From: Euryodendron excelsum
Taxonomy: Eukaryota > Streptophyta > Magnoliopsida > Ericales > Pentaphylacaceae
Assembly: GCA_033060915.1 (NCBI GenBank)
Contig: CM065378.1
Span: forward strand, 3,777,001 to 3,841,000
DNA: 64,000 bases
Direction of reading: 5' to 3'
The notes under the pieces are model-generated. The model was not told the DNA's origin and did not search any database. It saw nothing but the letters and a program-made list of their open reading frames with translations. This document shows, piece by piece, positions 10,801-22,357 of the stretch; positions within the stretch are counted from its first letter, which is position 1, and the number at the start of each line of letters is the position of its first letter. The position numbers and the translations under genes were made by a program.

Positions 10801-12260
10801 AATAACTACATTAAGGTAGGGGCGACAAGCAACTTTCTGAGAAATAATTTTTACCTTTCACAAGAAAAGATATCGAAAAGACAGAAAGACTATGTTTAAA
10901 TCTTGGATTTGTAGAGAGAAATGAAAAAAAAAAGGTAAAAAGGTAGGAAACATTGAAAATAAGTTAAATTTATTTGCTTTGGTGAAGTTAGGAAAATGAA
11001 AAGAAAATAAATATGTGCTTGTGAAAAAATTATTTTTTATGTGGTTACTCATAAAAAAAATGAATACATAAAATTAATTTTATTTCCCTTTTTATTTTCC
11101 TTCCTCTTGACAAATCTAAAGCCCAGATATATCATAAAAGGATTGAGCTTAATTAACTTCCAAAAAAAAGATTAATATTGATCTTTCTTAGAAGTAATGA
11201 ACTTATAATTGATTACAAAGTATTAAGATGGTGATTGAGCAACCTCACATAAAATTTAGAGGCATGCTAGCATCAAGTGCATGAGTGCTAGTACCAGTGC
11301 CCAAGGCTAGCATTCCTCTAAAATTACTAGGCCTCGAAAAGAACTCTTTCAACATCATTTCCTTTATTTCACGTTTGACTAAAATTTTTGGCCAAGGCTT
11401 GCCTTAGCATACATAAATAATTGTGTGGTGTACCGTTCAAAGGCCACCTTTATTTCGCAAGATGGGATAAGTAATTTAGGAATTCGGGACCATAAATTGC
11501 TAAATTCTCGAATTATTTATCCTACTTCTTTCATAAGATTATTTTAATCTGGTATACACGGATTAAAAGACCACCTCCACTATGCTAACCCTCTTTTTAT
11601 GTAATCAAAGTATCGGATAATGCTGGACACAGGATTATTAGACCAGTGTCACATTTTATATCTCATGAAACAAATGCAGTCTAAATGATGTAGAGAAAGA
11701 CTATCTATTTAAGTGCTCTTATTGTCTTCCTCTGCTATATATAGCTACTCATTAGAGGGTCAATAACAACGTTAAGATAGGTGCGACAAGAACTCTTTCA
11801 ACATCATTTCCCTATTTCATGTCATCAAAATTTTGTGTGAAGCTACAAGGTGATGTAGTGAATGTTGAAATTGCACTAAATTTTATGAGTGCGCAGAACA
11901 AGACATCACAGGAGTTAGTTTTTAAACAACTATGAAATAGATTTCACCCAGTTTGATTAAACAATATGAGATTGGAACCCATTCTTCTTCCTAGATTCTT
12001 TTTCTTTTCTTATTTTTTTCTTAATGCAGACCCTTAACAACTTGTGACTTTTTGTTTGTTTTTTTCTCTTTAGTTGTTCATCATTTCTTAGGGTTCAGGC
12101 ATAGGCTTTGTTGGATTATGAGTTTGGAGTCAAATTCCGGATGGCGACGGGTGTGTCTGCCCTGGTTAGGAGAGTCCAAATTTAAATATGGTCTTTCATG
12201 CAAAACCCTAATATAAATACACATAATTGTACAATATGATGATAATAATATGGATCAGTT

Positions 12261-12294
<34 letters not shown>

Positions 12295-12430
12295 GCGAGC
12301 CAAGTGGACGTTTGTCTTGTGGACTAGAGAGTTTTACTCGCCTATGTAGTGAGACTCCATCGTGAATACTTTGTTTGTGTTTGAAAAGGTACACGCAAGT
12401 TTTTCGAGTTTCAAAGTTCAAACCATCTAC
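10801..12430. other. Intergenic DNA with scattered short repeats
   Basis: A phrase near 10812-10832 (TTAAGGTAGGGGCGACAAGCA) recurs as a variant near 11772-11790, and AACTCTTTCAACATCATTTCC occurs near 11342 and 11789. A CT microsatellite of about 32 bp lies at 12260-12292. No coding similarity was seen. Confidence 0.4.
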
Positions 12431-12435
12431 AAAAG

Positions 12436-12900
12436 GACGAAGTTAGGAATTCGTCTTTGGAGGCCAGAAACAACTCTACAAAAAATAATTCAACTAAAAT
12501 GCAAACTACTTACATTTCAAATAGCAAAATAAAAATAACATTCATTTAGTCTTAATTGATTAAGATATGATAGCAAGGTACCACAAAAAATTTAATTTTT
12601 TAATATATTTCAAATGTATTATCAATCAAAGTGGTACTCGATGACACTTTATATTACGAAATCCATCTATGATTGAATCTACATTAAACTTTTTCACAAT
12701 TTCTTTTTCAATATAACGATCAAAGTATTTGTAAGAAAATCATCTTTCATCTTATTTTAAATTTTAGTTTCAGCGACATTCATAACCCATGGGGGCACTT
12801 TACTATCTTAAAAAAGTTTTGCCTTAAATTTTACTACATCTAATGGGATTTTTGAATATTAGGTGGGCCATGGCCCATTTGGTTTACACATGACTTCGTC
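12436..12900. mobile_element. Non-autonomous DNA transposon-like repeat, GGACGAAGT family, copy 1
   Basis: The left end reads GGACGAAGTTAGGA, and the right end is its near inverse (ACATGACTTCGTCC). Internal phrases such as TTTAGTCTTAATT, GTATTATCAATCAAAG and GGGGCACTTTACTA recur in the copy at 37.3-37.9 kb. There is no coding capacity. Target-site duplications were not resolved. Confidence 0.5.
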
Positions 12901-12904
12901 CATG

Positions 12905-15600
12905 CATGCACATTGTCAAATTATAATGCAAATACAGAAATTGTTTGTGTGGAATGTATTTATATCCTCATGACCAACATTTTGTTGTACCAACTTTCAA
13001 AACTCAATTAATGCTACAAATTAAGACAACAGCGTTGTGCATGATTGCAATTAGGTCCCGCCAAAATGGACTTGGTCAAATAACCCTAACTTAAACGTTA
13101 GTGTCTAATTATTCAACCTTGGAAAGAAAAATTATTGTAACGTCTTTATATAAGAAAATCTAAAATATCTCCATTGACTTTATTTTCAAGGGTTAATGAA
13201 GACATAATTAGATAAATAGTTTGTCATGACAACATAGTCAAGAGAAAGAAATTAGGATTAATTATTCAAGCTACAACTTTGAAGTCTTCATGTCACTTCA
13301 TGGGCTGCCGAGTAATGGTTATCTACATACGCGCTAGTTTCAACAGCTTACTGAACAATATCAAGCCTTCGATGAAGAGTATTAGATGAATAATTCGTGT
13401 TCTCAAAGTTCAGAAAAATGGGCAGATAGTGTTAAATTCTCTTCTTTGTTTTTTGGTTGTAAACTCATTTATTTATTTTTAAGTCTTAAATTTGTAGTTG
13501 CTATATATAATTATCTGAATTTATCAACAAACCTCTCTCACTTGGTGTAGAGTAAAGAAAACTGAATTTAGCAACCCCCTTTTTTTATTGCCTTGGGCAT
13601 GGGCATGACTCCTCTTATATAATGACATTTAAAAAAATAAAATTGAATTTCTTAGGAATATAGGGCAAAAAAATAAGCAAGGCATAAAAAAAAATTTCTT
13701 AACTTTACGGAGCTCATTGTTGCAATTTGATCTTATTCACCTGATAAAAATCTATATGGTCAATCAAGTGACTAATTTGAAAACATGAGAGAGAGAGAGA
13801 GAGAGAGAGAGTAATGTTGTGTTACTTTGCACCATAGCTTTATATGGGAATCTTTTGCAAGAACCATCAGCCTTTATCCAAGGGCTGCAATGTGAGACAT
13901 CAAACATTATAAATTGAAGTACATCTTGCACTTTCCTTGTTAACTTATTCCACTAGCACTATATCATTCTATATTAAAATTTATTTTTATTTTTTTTTAC
14001 AAAATTATTTATTTTCATAAAATCTTAATTCATAGTTAAGTTGACTTGATCTCATTCCTTGATTTTTATTTCAAATGGTATCTCAACAACTCAATCAATG
14101 AAATGAAAAGCATATTTACTTATTCTTGAGATCTTCTCCTATCATTGGAGATTATCTAAATCCATTTTTGATAATACATTTGATAGGGTCGTAGTTAATG
14201 CGGCAAAGTAGATGTGTACATAAAAATATATATATACATAGGTATAAATACATAAAGTCATCTCACAGTGGCCTATGCATTGAACATAAGTTAGGTTAGA
14301 TTAGAGCAAACAAGAAGTCAATGCAGTTAGTCTTTTGATGCCTTAAGATGCGTAGAGATAAAGAGTACCAATTAGTCTAATTCTAGTCCCAAATTGTCTT
14401 CGTCGCGTCTTAAATAATTAGAATAGCTTTCATATTGTCTCCCAACCAAAATGGCCTCAAAGTTCCACTCAAATTACTACTAAACCCACGAGTGATGAGA
14501 AATGTATGCTATTATGCTATTGTTAAATTTTCAGCTGAGTTTCAAATTTTTTTCTAGAACAAAAACAAAGAAAAAAGAAAAAAAAATCGAATTTTCACAA
14601 AATTTGAATTCCAGAATTCGTATTTCGTTTTTTGTTTTTTTTCCTTTTTTGGTTCATGCCCGAAGTTGTGACTATTTTTTTAGTCATATTAATAGTGCAA
14701 TGTTCAAACATATACAGTATAAATTAATTATTTTTTGTAGAAATTTCCATGTTTAAAATAATTTTTTATATAAGTTATTATAATTATTTTATTATATGGT
14801 GTCCAAGACTTCAACACTATTCCCTCAAGCTTTTGCAAAACCAGTTAATTGTCCACACAAACTATGTAAACTGTATATATTATATAAATGATGACTGAAC
14901 ACAAGGGGCGTGAAAGACTCTATTCGTGTCTTACATGACATCAATGAGACATTTTTCTCAAAATAAATAAATAAATAAATTAAAAAAAAAGAAGAGAAGT
15001 TATACTTTGTCCAATGAATACATTTCCCCAAGTTTTTTGGTTAACGAATTTCTGGCTAAAAGATTTCTAGGTCTGCAACCACTTTTCCTGCTATTACTGC
15101 AGTATGACCAAACTTGAGAAGCATTACTATTCAATTCTTACTATTTTCGTTCACCAGGTTTACCCAAAATTCTAAATCAAAACATTCAGAAGAGACGGAA
15201 TATCCTCGTACAATTTCCCTTCAATTTGACTACATCTTTTGTAATGAAAACCATGTTTTTGCAACATTGCAGGACCAAGCAAGGACTTTGCCTTTGAAAT
15301 GACAATTCCCATGTTTGGCAAAGGAGATGAAATCAATTGAGAAGCATAACATATGAATCCAGCAACATACTCTAAAATTAGACAATAACCCAAATCTACA
15401 ATCTGCAAAAATTAATATCCTACTCAAAAACTCTTCTTATACAGCAGCAGCAAAAGTATTACTACTCAACTGGCACCAGAAAAAAGGGGAAAAACGAAAG
15501 GAAAATTTTTAGAAAGCTCATTGCAATCGCGACTACTTATCTCACTGTACAAAGAGAACAACAGATTGAGTCATGAATTTTAGGAGAAAATCATGTTGAG
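12905..15600. other. AT-rich intergenic DNA 3' of ZFP4
   Basis: A GA microsatellite lies at 13790-13811. Open frames are short and A/T-driven. A segment near 14855-14900 (AAACTATGTAAACTG, ATAAATGATG) resembles the tandem repeat near 38.0 kb, so it is probably repeat-derived. The last few hundred bases before 15628 should include the ZFP4 3' UTR; no polyadenylation site could be fixed. Confidence 0.4.
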
Positions 15601-15627
15601 AATTCAAGTTAAAAAAAAAAGAAAAAG

Positions 15628-16386
15628 TTAAAGCTTCAGAGTAAGATCAAGTGAAGAGGAACCAGCCATTGTTGGTGGAGCCGTAGCTACAAAATTTACC
15701 TTTGAGCTTTGTCCTGAGTTGAAACTTGGATTATTATCAACTCCCTCACCAATTTCGCGAAAACTCCCAGGCCAAAACACCTCTGCTTCATCATCTTCCA
15801 CAAACATTGGGGATCCGAAATAGCTTGGTTCAAACCTTGCTCCAACTCTTGCCACTGCCTCGGGCAAAGGCCTTGCCAATGGCAACATTCTTTGGTGCAA
15901 AGAGGCATGAGCTTCTATCCCAAGGGACCGAAACGCAGAACCGTAAAGGGGCAGAGATGCCAAGCTGGGATACCCATTGGACAACATTCCCATCCGCATT
16001 GCTCGCTTTGCCAATGTCCTCTCCCTCTTGTGTGCATTCTGGTGCCCCCCCAGAGCTTGTGAGCTATAAAACTTGCGCTGGCAATAATTGCAGGAAAATA
16101 TTCGGGGTATTGCTGCAGCTGCTCCAGAAGCATGGGGCAATAATTCATTGCTATTCTCACCAATGCCCTTCAACTCCGCATCACTGGCATTAAAGTGGAG
16201 AGTTAAGTCAAGGGTAATAGGCACTGGATCTGGTTGAGGATTTATTGGATTTGTGAGGCAGGAAGAAGTGCTGGTGCTATCCTTGGAGGGATTCAGGGAG
16301 ATTTCTTGGATGGATATGTTGGGGGCAACTTGGCTGCTGACTCCAGGCTCATCTTCAGACTCGAAGTTGAAACTTGAACGCTTCAT
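15628..16386 (-). CDS. ZFP4: Single C2H2 zinc-finger EAR-repressor protein, ZFP4-like
   Basis: This is a complete 252-residue frame with no introns. One plant C2H2 finger lies at 97-119 (Cys99, Cys102, His115, His119), with the plant-specific QALGGH at 110-115, followed by a basic HKRERTLAKR segment that is probably a nuclear localisation signal. An LDLTL motif lies at 59-63 and a C-terminal DLTLKL at 247-252. Both fit the EAR motif (LxLxL or DLNxxP class) that recruits TOPLESS-type corepressors. The acidic VEDDEAE...WPGSF block at 196-209 is shared with Arabidopsis ZFP4/ZFP3. ZFP1/3/4/7-class proteins are nuclear repressors; ZFP3 is linked to ABA and light responses. ZFP4 is preferred over ZFP3 on the C-terminal half. 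An in-frame stop lies upstream of this ATG, which supports the start. Confidence 0.92.
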   Translation of the reverse strand: MKRSSFNFESEDEPGVSSQVAPNISIQEISLNPSKDSTSTSSCLTNPINPQPDPVPITLDLTLHFNASDAELKGIGENSNELLPHASGAAAAIPRIFSCNYCQRKFYSSQALGGHQNAHKRERTLAKRAMRMGMLSNGYPSLASLPLYGSAFRSLGIEAHASLHQRMLPLARPLPEAVARVGARFEPSYFGSPMFVEDDEAEVFWPGSFREIGEGVDNNPSFNSGQSSKVNFVATAPPTMAGSSSLDLTLKL

Positions 16387-16486
16387 GTTGGTTAGGACGT
16401 TGAAGTCAAAACCTTGATTCTTTTTCTCGCGAGCAAGAGCAGGCGCGATTGATCAAAATGCTGATAATGGTTATATAGATCTTCCC
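16387..16486 (-). promoter_or_regulatory. ZFP4 5' leader segment with possible splice acceptor
   Basis: The 100 bp upstream of the start hold an in-frame stop and no alternative ATG. At 16487-16491 the minus strand reads TGCAG followed by GGGAAG, a usable 3' splice site. If used, the leader is split and its first part lies far upstream, near 21760-21900. Without transcript data this is a candidate only. Confidence 0.35.
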
Positions 16487-19200
16487 CTGCACGTAACATG
16501 AAATGATTATAATTTTTTGAGAGAGAGAGAATCTTATCAAGAAACTACAGACCAAGATGCTATAATATAGAAGACAATGTTATAAACTTATAATATATAC
16601 ATGTATATATATTTCATGTTAGAACTTAAATAAAAAAAAAACCAAAACTTTTTACATTAATTTGTTTCAGTCATACTCCATTCATCCAGATCAAAAACTC
16701 ACTACTCATCAAGCGCAGAAATTTCAAAAGCTTTTAAATACCTATCAACTCCACTCGACAAAGCCTCAAATCACTACTCTTTAATTACTCATCATCTCCA
16801 TTTACAATTCCACATAAACCAAGATTTGATGATAAGATGGGGGTGCCCTAAGGCCTAGCCACAGTCATGTAGAGCAAGGCTACTAACAATACACACTTCG
16901 GGCAGCAACATAGTATACACTATACACCAATAGAATTTATAACAGTAGAAAGAACCAGTCTTCCTTCAAGGTCCATCAAAATAAATTACTTCAGAATATG
17001 AGATATTTTAAAATGATTTAGAGATGGTCAATACATCCTTAAACATGTCAACTGATGATCCTGGAAGAAGTAATGTACTGCAAGTTGAGAGTATCAATAC
17101 GGAACAGGAAGGCTCATATGGAAAGATATGAAGATAATAATAAGAGACAAGATTCTCAGGAGTTAAGATGGTATGACCCTGAATCCAAACTAAAACAGCA
17201 TATCAAGTTTGATATCGCAGCACCAGTTGTAGCAGTAACTAAAAGTGTCCCTAGAGTGAAAAATTACTTCAACTCCCAAATCGGTGATAATATAGGAACT
17301 GCACCGCTAAAGGCTAAAAGTTTACAGGAGATGATGCAGTAGTGAAACATTTATTCATTCCATTAATAAAGGGGAGATAAAAGTCAAGTACTCATGCTCT
17401 CAGATCATACACTTCTTATAGTAGTATGGTCATTTCAAATAAAGATTTTTGGAAGATTGAATGCTACACATACAGACTCTCTGGGGGAGTTAAGGGATGT
17501 AGAAATTAAAGTAAGACATCCATGTAATCAGGTTCACACGGATACTACACTAGTTAAGACTCTGCACAGAATTTAACACACAACAAAAATATAAAATTCA
17601 TACACACGGGAGTGTATGAATTATTTGCACTTAAAGCCTAGTAGCTAGCACCTTGCAGGGTACTCAATATAAAATTCTACCTAAAGAATTTGTTTTTTTT
17701 TTTAAATATTACCTGTAGTTGCACTAATTATTTTCTAATACTGACAAGTCTTTATAACATACTGTCTTCAAATCAGATCACCATTGAAGCACATAAGGTA
17801 ACTGAAGTATGATATGCTACGCCTCCAATCATTTGTCAAATATATCCACTTAAGCATGAAGAATCATGTCTAACTTCTTTTTAAAAAATGGCCTCTGTAC
17901 CTGCACCTGATGCTGCTTGGCACGTGTTGGAGGCCAGAGGGGATCAAAACTTCATCCTATAAGAAAAGCATGTTTGGAATCCACAAAAAGAAAACAATGA
18001 AAGCGCCATCCTGTGAAATTTTCTATGATATTGGAGGAAGTAGCAAAAAATGTGGATTATGGAATCTGGATTTGGCCATCTATTTCACAAATTAGACATT
18101 AGCATAGAACTCATTCCTACTTATTTTTTACCAGATTACAGAACAAATCTCAGTCTCTCAACATCGCAAATGGTCCTTCCCATGGAGAACACCAAAGGAT
18201 GAACCTCTATAGAGGTCATAACACACAGCCCGTCGTCAAATGGGGTTGCCAATAGGCAACACACCTCATCCAAAATGTTGATATTGAAGGAAAAAAATGC
18301 TCCTTTTCCCAACCTCTGTGTTGAAACCAGGGTTACAGAAGCAGAATTTTGAAATTGCCGAGGATAAGACTCCATGCATGGTTATGTTGTTAAAATACCT
18401 CCTTTAGTCCTTTCTAAAACAGATGAAAAGGACTACCTTCATCTGTCAGACCAACAAATGTTTTTCGGCCCCTAATCCAATAGGAATTGATAGACTTGGA
18501 TCCAAATTTGACCAGTTGACAAAACCAGAGTGCAAGCAGAGACACAATTTCAATTGGTATGCCTTGCATACCAAGCTTTTACTGAACTTGGAAACCACAT
18601 CTGTCCTCAGCAAAAGTGCAGATAGCTAAAGCTCCAGTTCTTTCGAAGGAAGTACAACATAGAATATTCTGACCATGGTAAGGTGACATAAAATAAGTAG
18701 GTTCTCTATAGAGAGAATGGAGGTACCTGGCATGTTGCTTCAGATACATGACAAAACCAAGGAGAGCCACTTCTGTCCATTTTCCCTCCACCTTAACAAT
18801 ACTTTCCACTAGGATGACAGGGTCTTAGACATATATACTATAAAAAGATTTTATCAACAAAATGATTTCTATAGAGAGTTCTTACAAATTGGTTTAGTGT
18901 GACATATTAAAGTGAATGTTCAGCAACAAAATGATTTCTATAGCAAAGTAATGATCCTGAAGGAATAGCTCGCAAGCATCATAATGGCGCTCGGTCAAAA
19001 TAGCTATCAAGATGAGTGCATGCTTGTTATCAATCATATGAAGTTCTAAAAAAATGTGAGAAGGATTCTAGAAATTTACATGGCGGTTTAAAAATAGTAG
19101 CAGTTAAAGCAGGTGACTAGAAATATGCAATTTGAGCCTCCTATTATGCACACTATACTTCACACACACAAGGAAAACTCACTAATCACAAGTACTACAT
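16487..19200. other. Region upstream of ZFP4, possibly leader intron; no coding signal
   Basis: Moderately AT-rich DNA has scattered short frames (for example 17055-17342) that match no family I recognise. A CT-rich plus-strand zone and AT dinucleotide runs lie near 16520-16610. The stretch is either promoter or part of a long leader intron. Confidence 0.35.
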
Positions 19201-19885
19201 GCTCGAAGTACTCTGACAATTACACACACACTCTTCTGACTTGCACACGAGGAAGTCGTAGGCTTCCTTTTATAGACTCAGTATGTTTGTGTAATCAACA
19301 CAAGAAGAGATCTCAACCACACATCAAGTCGGCTTCCAGAACTTTCAAGTGGGTAAAAGACTTACTGGAAAAAATCTAGAGAAGCTGATACAATAGCGAC
19401 AAAATTCCAGAGAGAGGGTGTTAAGAGAGAACAAGGTGTCATCTCTCTCACCACTTCTCTTCTCCTCTCTCTGTAGATTCTTCTCTCTAGACTACTCTCA
19501 TACTCCAGCTTTTGTTCGACTGTTCTGATAGCTGATATAAATGTGGCACAGTTTCCTTTTGAGTTGATTGCACCAAAAGTGGAGTATAAAAGTAAGCCTA
19601 TGGCTTCCTCATGGCTGTGTAGAGTGAAGTCACAAAATGTGACTGAGTGCTCCACAAATGAGGTCTTTGTGTATGTGTGAGTTGTGATACAGTCCATGGT
19701 GTTAGTCTGGTGTTCATTGAGTGTGTTACATACCAAACCTTACGAGTATGAGTGTTTGTCAATGAGTCTTGTTCTTGAGGGCAAATGAGTATTTAGTTGA
19801 GTGTACACTAGTTGTGTATAGGAGTCCCGCTTAAATAAATATTCCTTTATGTGTTAGAGTGCTCCAATTCTTTTGTTCAACAATC

Positions 19886-19897
19886 TGGTATCAGAGC
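19886..19897 (+). promoter_or_regulatory. Primer binding site for initiator tRNA-Met
   Basis: It is an exact match to TGGTATCAGAGC, three bases after an LTR-like CA end. This site primes minus-strand DNA synthesis in many plant LTR elements. Confidence 0.7.
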
Positions 19898-19960
19898 AAG
19901 GCAGTCAAAGACCATTTTTTCGAGGCTCCACGCAAGGAGGAGGGTTAGTGACAACACACG

Positions 19961-20002
<42 letters not shown>
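19961..20002. repeat. CT microsatellite (about 41 bp)
   Basis: An uninterrupted CT dinucleotide run lies within the second LTR-like copy; the shorter CT-rich stretch in the first copy (near 19440-19490) suggests expansion in place. Confidence 0.85.
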
Positions 20003-20003
<1 letters not shown>

Positions 20004-20240
20004 GATTTTTCTCCAATTCTTCTTTTCTCAAGACTATCCTCTTACTCTAGGCACCTTTCTCTCTCTATCGAATTTTCTCCCTTAAAATTAGATTTTCACC
20101 TGCTCCTACTCGAATCTAGAAGCTAACATAATGTGTGGTTGAGGTTCCTTTCTGAGTTGATTCCACCAACATAGGTGGACCAAAATACGAAGTCTATGGC
20201 TTCCTTGTGGTTATGTAGAGTGAAGTTACAAACTGACATT

Positions 20241-20812
20241 TGTTGAGTATGCAGCGGAAGCTCTTACAACATCTTTAATTTATTCATCAATAATACAACA
20301 ATATTACAACTCAACAATGCACTACAAAAGTGTTCATTATACCACTCACACATTACTTGACTATATGCTTGGTGCCCTGCACCAACTCCCGGGTGTGCCT
20401 AGCACACATCAGTGACGCCTAGCGACTCACATATATCGTTTGTGTCCCCCCCCCCCCCAAAAAAAAAAAAAAAAACAAAAACACTCACATGGTCCGTACC
20501 ATACATTACACACCTACACTTGGTGCCCAGCACCACATCTCCACTAATACAGTGTGGTCCATCTTCACACACACATAAGAACACTCACTTGTGCTAGCAT
20601 ATACTAACTCACTTACAAGCAACCTTGGTGGTGGTGGCTTCTTACCCATTTGCCATTCCCCACACTTACACCTGAACCCTCACATATTTATACTAGGCTA
20701 TGGAACATTATATAATGAGGGAGAGACTTCATGTGAGAGAACAATCTAGAGGAATGGAGGAGTAGGCTAACATGGAGAATATTCTAGAAAGAGTCAATGG
20801 TGACTCTCAACA
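20241..20812. mobile_element. LTR-like insertion (probable solo LTR, 572 bp)
   Basis: The segment starts TGTTGAG and ends CTCAACA, and it is flanked by the 5-bp duplication ACATT (20236-20240 and 20813-20817). Removing it restores continuity with the upstream related copy: GAAGTTACAAACTGACATT joins ATGTGCTCCACTTGTGAGG, matching GAAGTCACAAAATGTGACTGAGTGCTCC near 19625-19655. A C-run plus A-run lies at about 20447-20475. There is no coding capacity and no second LTR. Confidence 0.75.
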
Positions 20813-21108
20813 ACATTATGTGCTCCACTTGTGAGGTCTATATCTATGTGTGAGGTGTGCTACGTCCTTGGTCTGAGTGTGGTGTTATGTACTGAAGCTT
20901 GATATACGAGTGTTTGTGTGTCTGGTACTTGAGAGAAGCAAATTAAAGAGTCAATGGTGACTCTTAACAACATCATGAGCTCCACTTGTGAGGTCTATAT
21001 CTATGTGTGAGGTGTGCTAAGTCCTTGGTCTGAGTGTGGTGTTATGTACTAAAGCTTGGTATACAAGTGTTTGTGAGTGTGTCTGGTACTTGAGAAAGCA
21101 AATTAGCA
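20791..21108. repeat. Two-copy tandem duplication (unit about 157 bp)
   Basis: GAGTCAATGGTGACTC begins at 20791 and again at 20948. The following 140 bp (TCCACTTGTGAGG, GTGAGGTGTGCTA, GTCCTTGGTCTGAGTG, and so on) repeat with only a few differences. The unit includes the last 22 bp of the LTR-like insertion plus its right flank, so the duplication happened after that insertion. Confidence 0.85.
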
Positions 21109-21759
21109 AGTATTTGAGCGTACAAGAACAAGAATACTTGATTCCTAATCACGATGCCCATCCTTGTCTAAGCATTTCTCAAAAGCAGCAAATTTGGGTG
21201 CAGGTAGAGCAAGGAAAGACAGCAGGGAAAGCTACTTTCTTTCCAATTGGAGTACTGCAGAATTTGTTTTCATAAAGAGTCAAATTGTGCGCAACAAAAA
21301 CCATAATAGCAGTCCAGCAACATATTCAGAAACCATTGTCCAGATTCACTTTTTGCTACTAGCAAAGAAAACTAGAAGCAAAAATAACCCCAATAGAAAT
21401 GGGTAAAAATAACTGACAATAACCAAGAATCCACTTCAAGATTTTTCTCTAAGTTAGAACAAAAACATAAAACCTAATCACCAGTAACCACAATGGAAAT
21501 CCCAAAACGCACAACCAGTAAATAAATGACATAACCAAGAAAGAAAAATTGAGAGAAACCCAAGATCAAAAGAAACTAACACAAATTAACAAAACAGATA
21601 ATGCATCCTCTATCATCAGAGACACAAAAAGAAGAAGCATAAACGTGAATATTTGTTCGTGACAGTAGCATCCAAACCAATTGTCCAGAATTAATTAACT
21701 CTACTGTTACACTGAGATAGGTAGTAAGAATGTGAACGTAGTGGCTTGAAATTGCGTAC

Positions 21760-21910
21760 CTCAGGTTCAATGCTTCTACTTGCCTGACTGTGATAATCAG
21801 GAGACAAGACAAGCTTGATGGTATTCTAGTTTTTACCGAAAGAGAAGCTAAAAGAAAGAAGATGATGGAGATAAGATCATGGAGAGAGAGAGAAAGATAG
21901 AGAGAAAAAA
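21760..21910 (-). other. Candidate 5' non-coding exon of ZFP4
   Basis: On the minus strand this is CT-rich, leader-like DNA ending at a plausible splice donor, GAG followed by GTACGC (intron from 21759). Joining it to the acceptor at 16487 would give a 5,273-nt leader intron containing the retroelement cluster. No promoter element or transcript evidence confirms it. Confidence 0.28.
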
Positions 21911-22357
21911 GTTTGCGTCAGTCCCACCAAAAGCCAATATGTCTGTCTCGTCGCCAATGTCCTCTTATCTTCCTCCATACACATCCACTTGAGTTGTGCT
22001 AGCTAGTGTTTTTCAGATTCCTTTTTCAATTTTACCCTCAACCCCTCTTGCTCTCACATGGGCACTCATAGCTCCCCATCCCCACCTACATTCATGTGTT
22101 TGTGGCAATTTTTTTTTTAAAAATGATGTGGGATAACCTGTCCGACACATGGTTCTCGGCCTATCAATAGTTGTATAAATGTTTTTTAGAAGCTAATAAA
22201 AACTCATAATTTATCAATTTTGAACAAGACACATCGTTTAAATAGGCAGCTGATTGATATTAGTGTAGCAATCTAGGAATACTTCATGCACACAACACAA
22301 AGAACTTAAATTCGGGTAGCATCAAATGGGATTTTGCAGTTCTTAACTGTGAATTTT
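21911..22357. other. Intergenic DNA, possible ZFP4 promoter
   Basis: No gene or clear element was recognised here. If the distal ZFP4 leader exon is real, the core promoter should lie here, but no TATA box stands out on the minus strand. Confidence 0.3.

Larger units (their letters stand above)
19216..20240 (+). mobile_element. Retroelement remnant (TRIM-like): LTR end, tRNA-Met primer site and a second partial LTR
   Basis: TGGTATCAGAGC, the canonical primer binding site complementary to initiator tRNA-Met, lies at 19886-19897. Three bases before it a sequence ends TTCAACA, the expected CA terminus of a 5' LTR. The DNA from about 19440 to 19882 has a divergent second copy from about 19960 onward: matching phrases include GAGTTGATTGCACC against GAGTTGATTCCACC, and TATGGCTTCCTCATGG against TATGGCTTCCTTGTGG. 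A purine tract, AAGGAGGAGGG, lies at 19934-19944. No coding region separates the copies, which is TRIM-like. The left edge, about 19216, is uncertain. The right copy continues beyond the insertion at 20241-20812. Confidence 0.55.

Noticed and set aside
15726..16193. 155-codon plus-strand frame over ZFP4
   Set aside because: It is the antisense of a clear zinc-finger gene.
20399..20597. Opposed 61-residue frames
   Set aside because: They lie inside the LTR-like insertion and span a C/A homopolymer.
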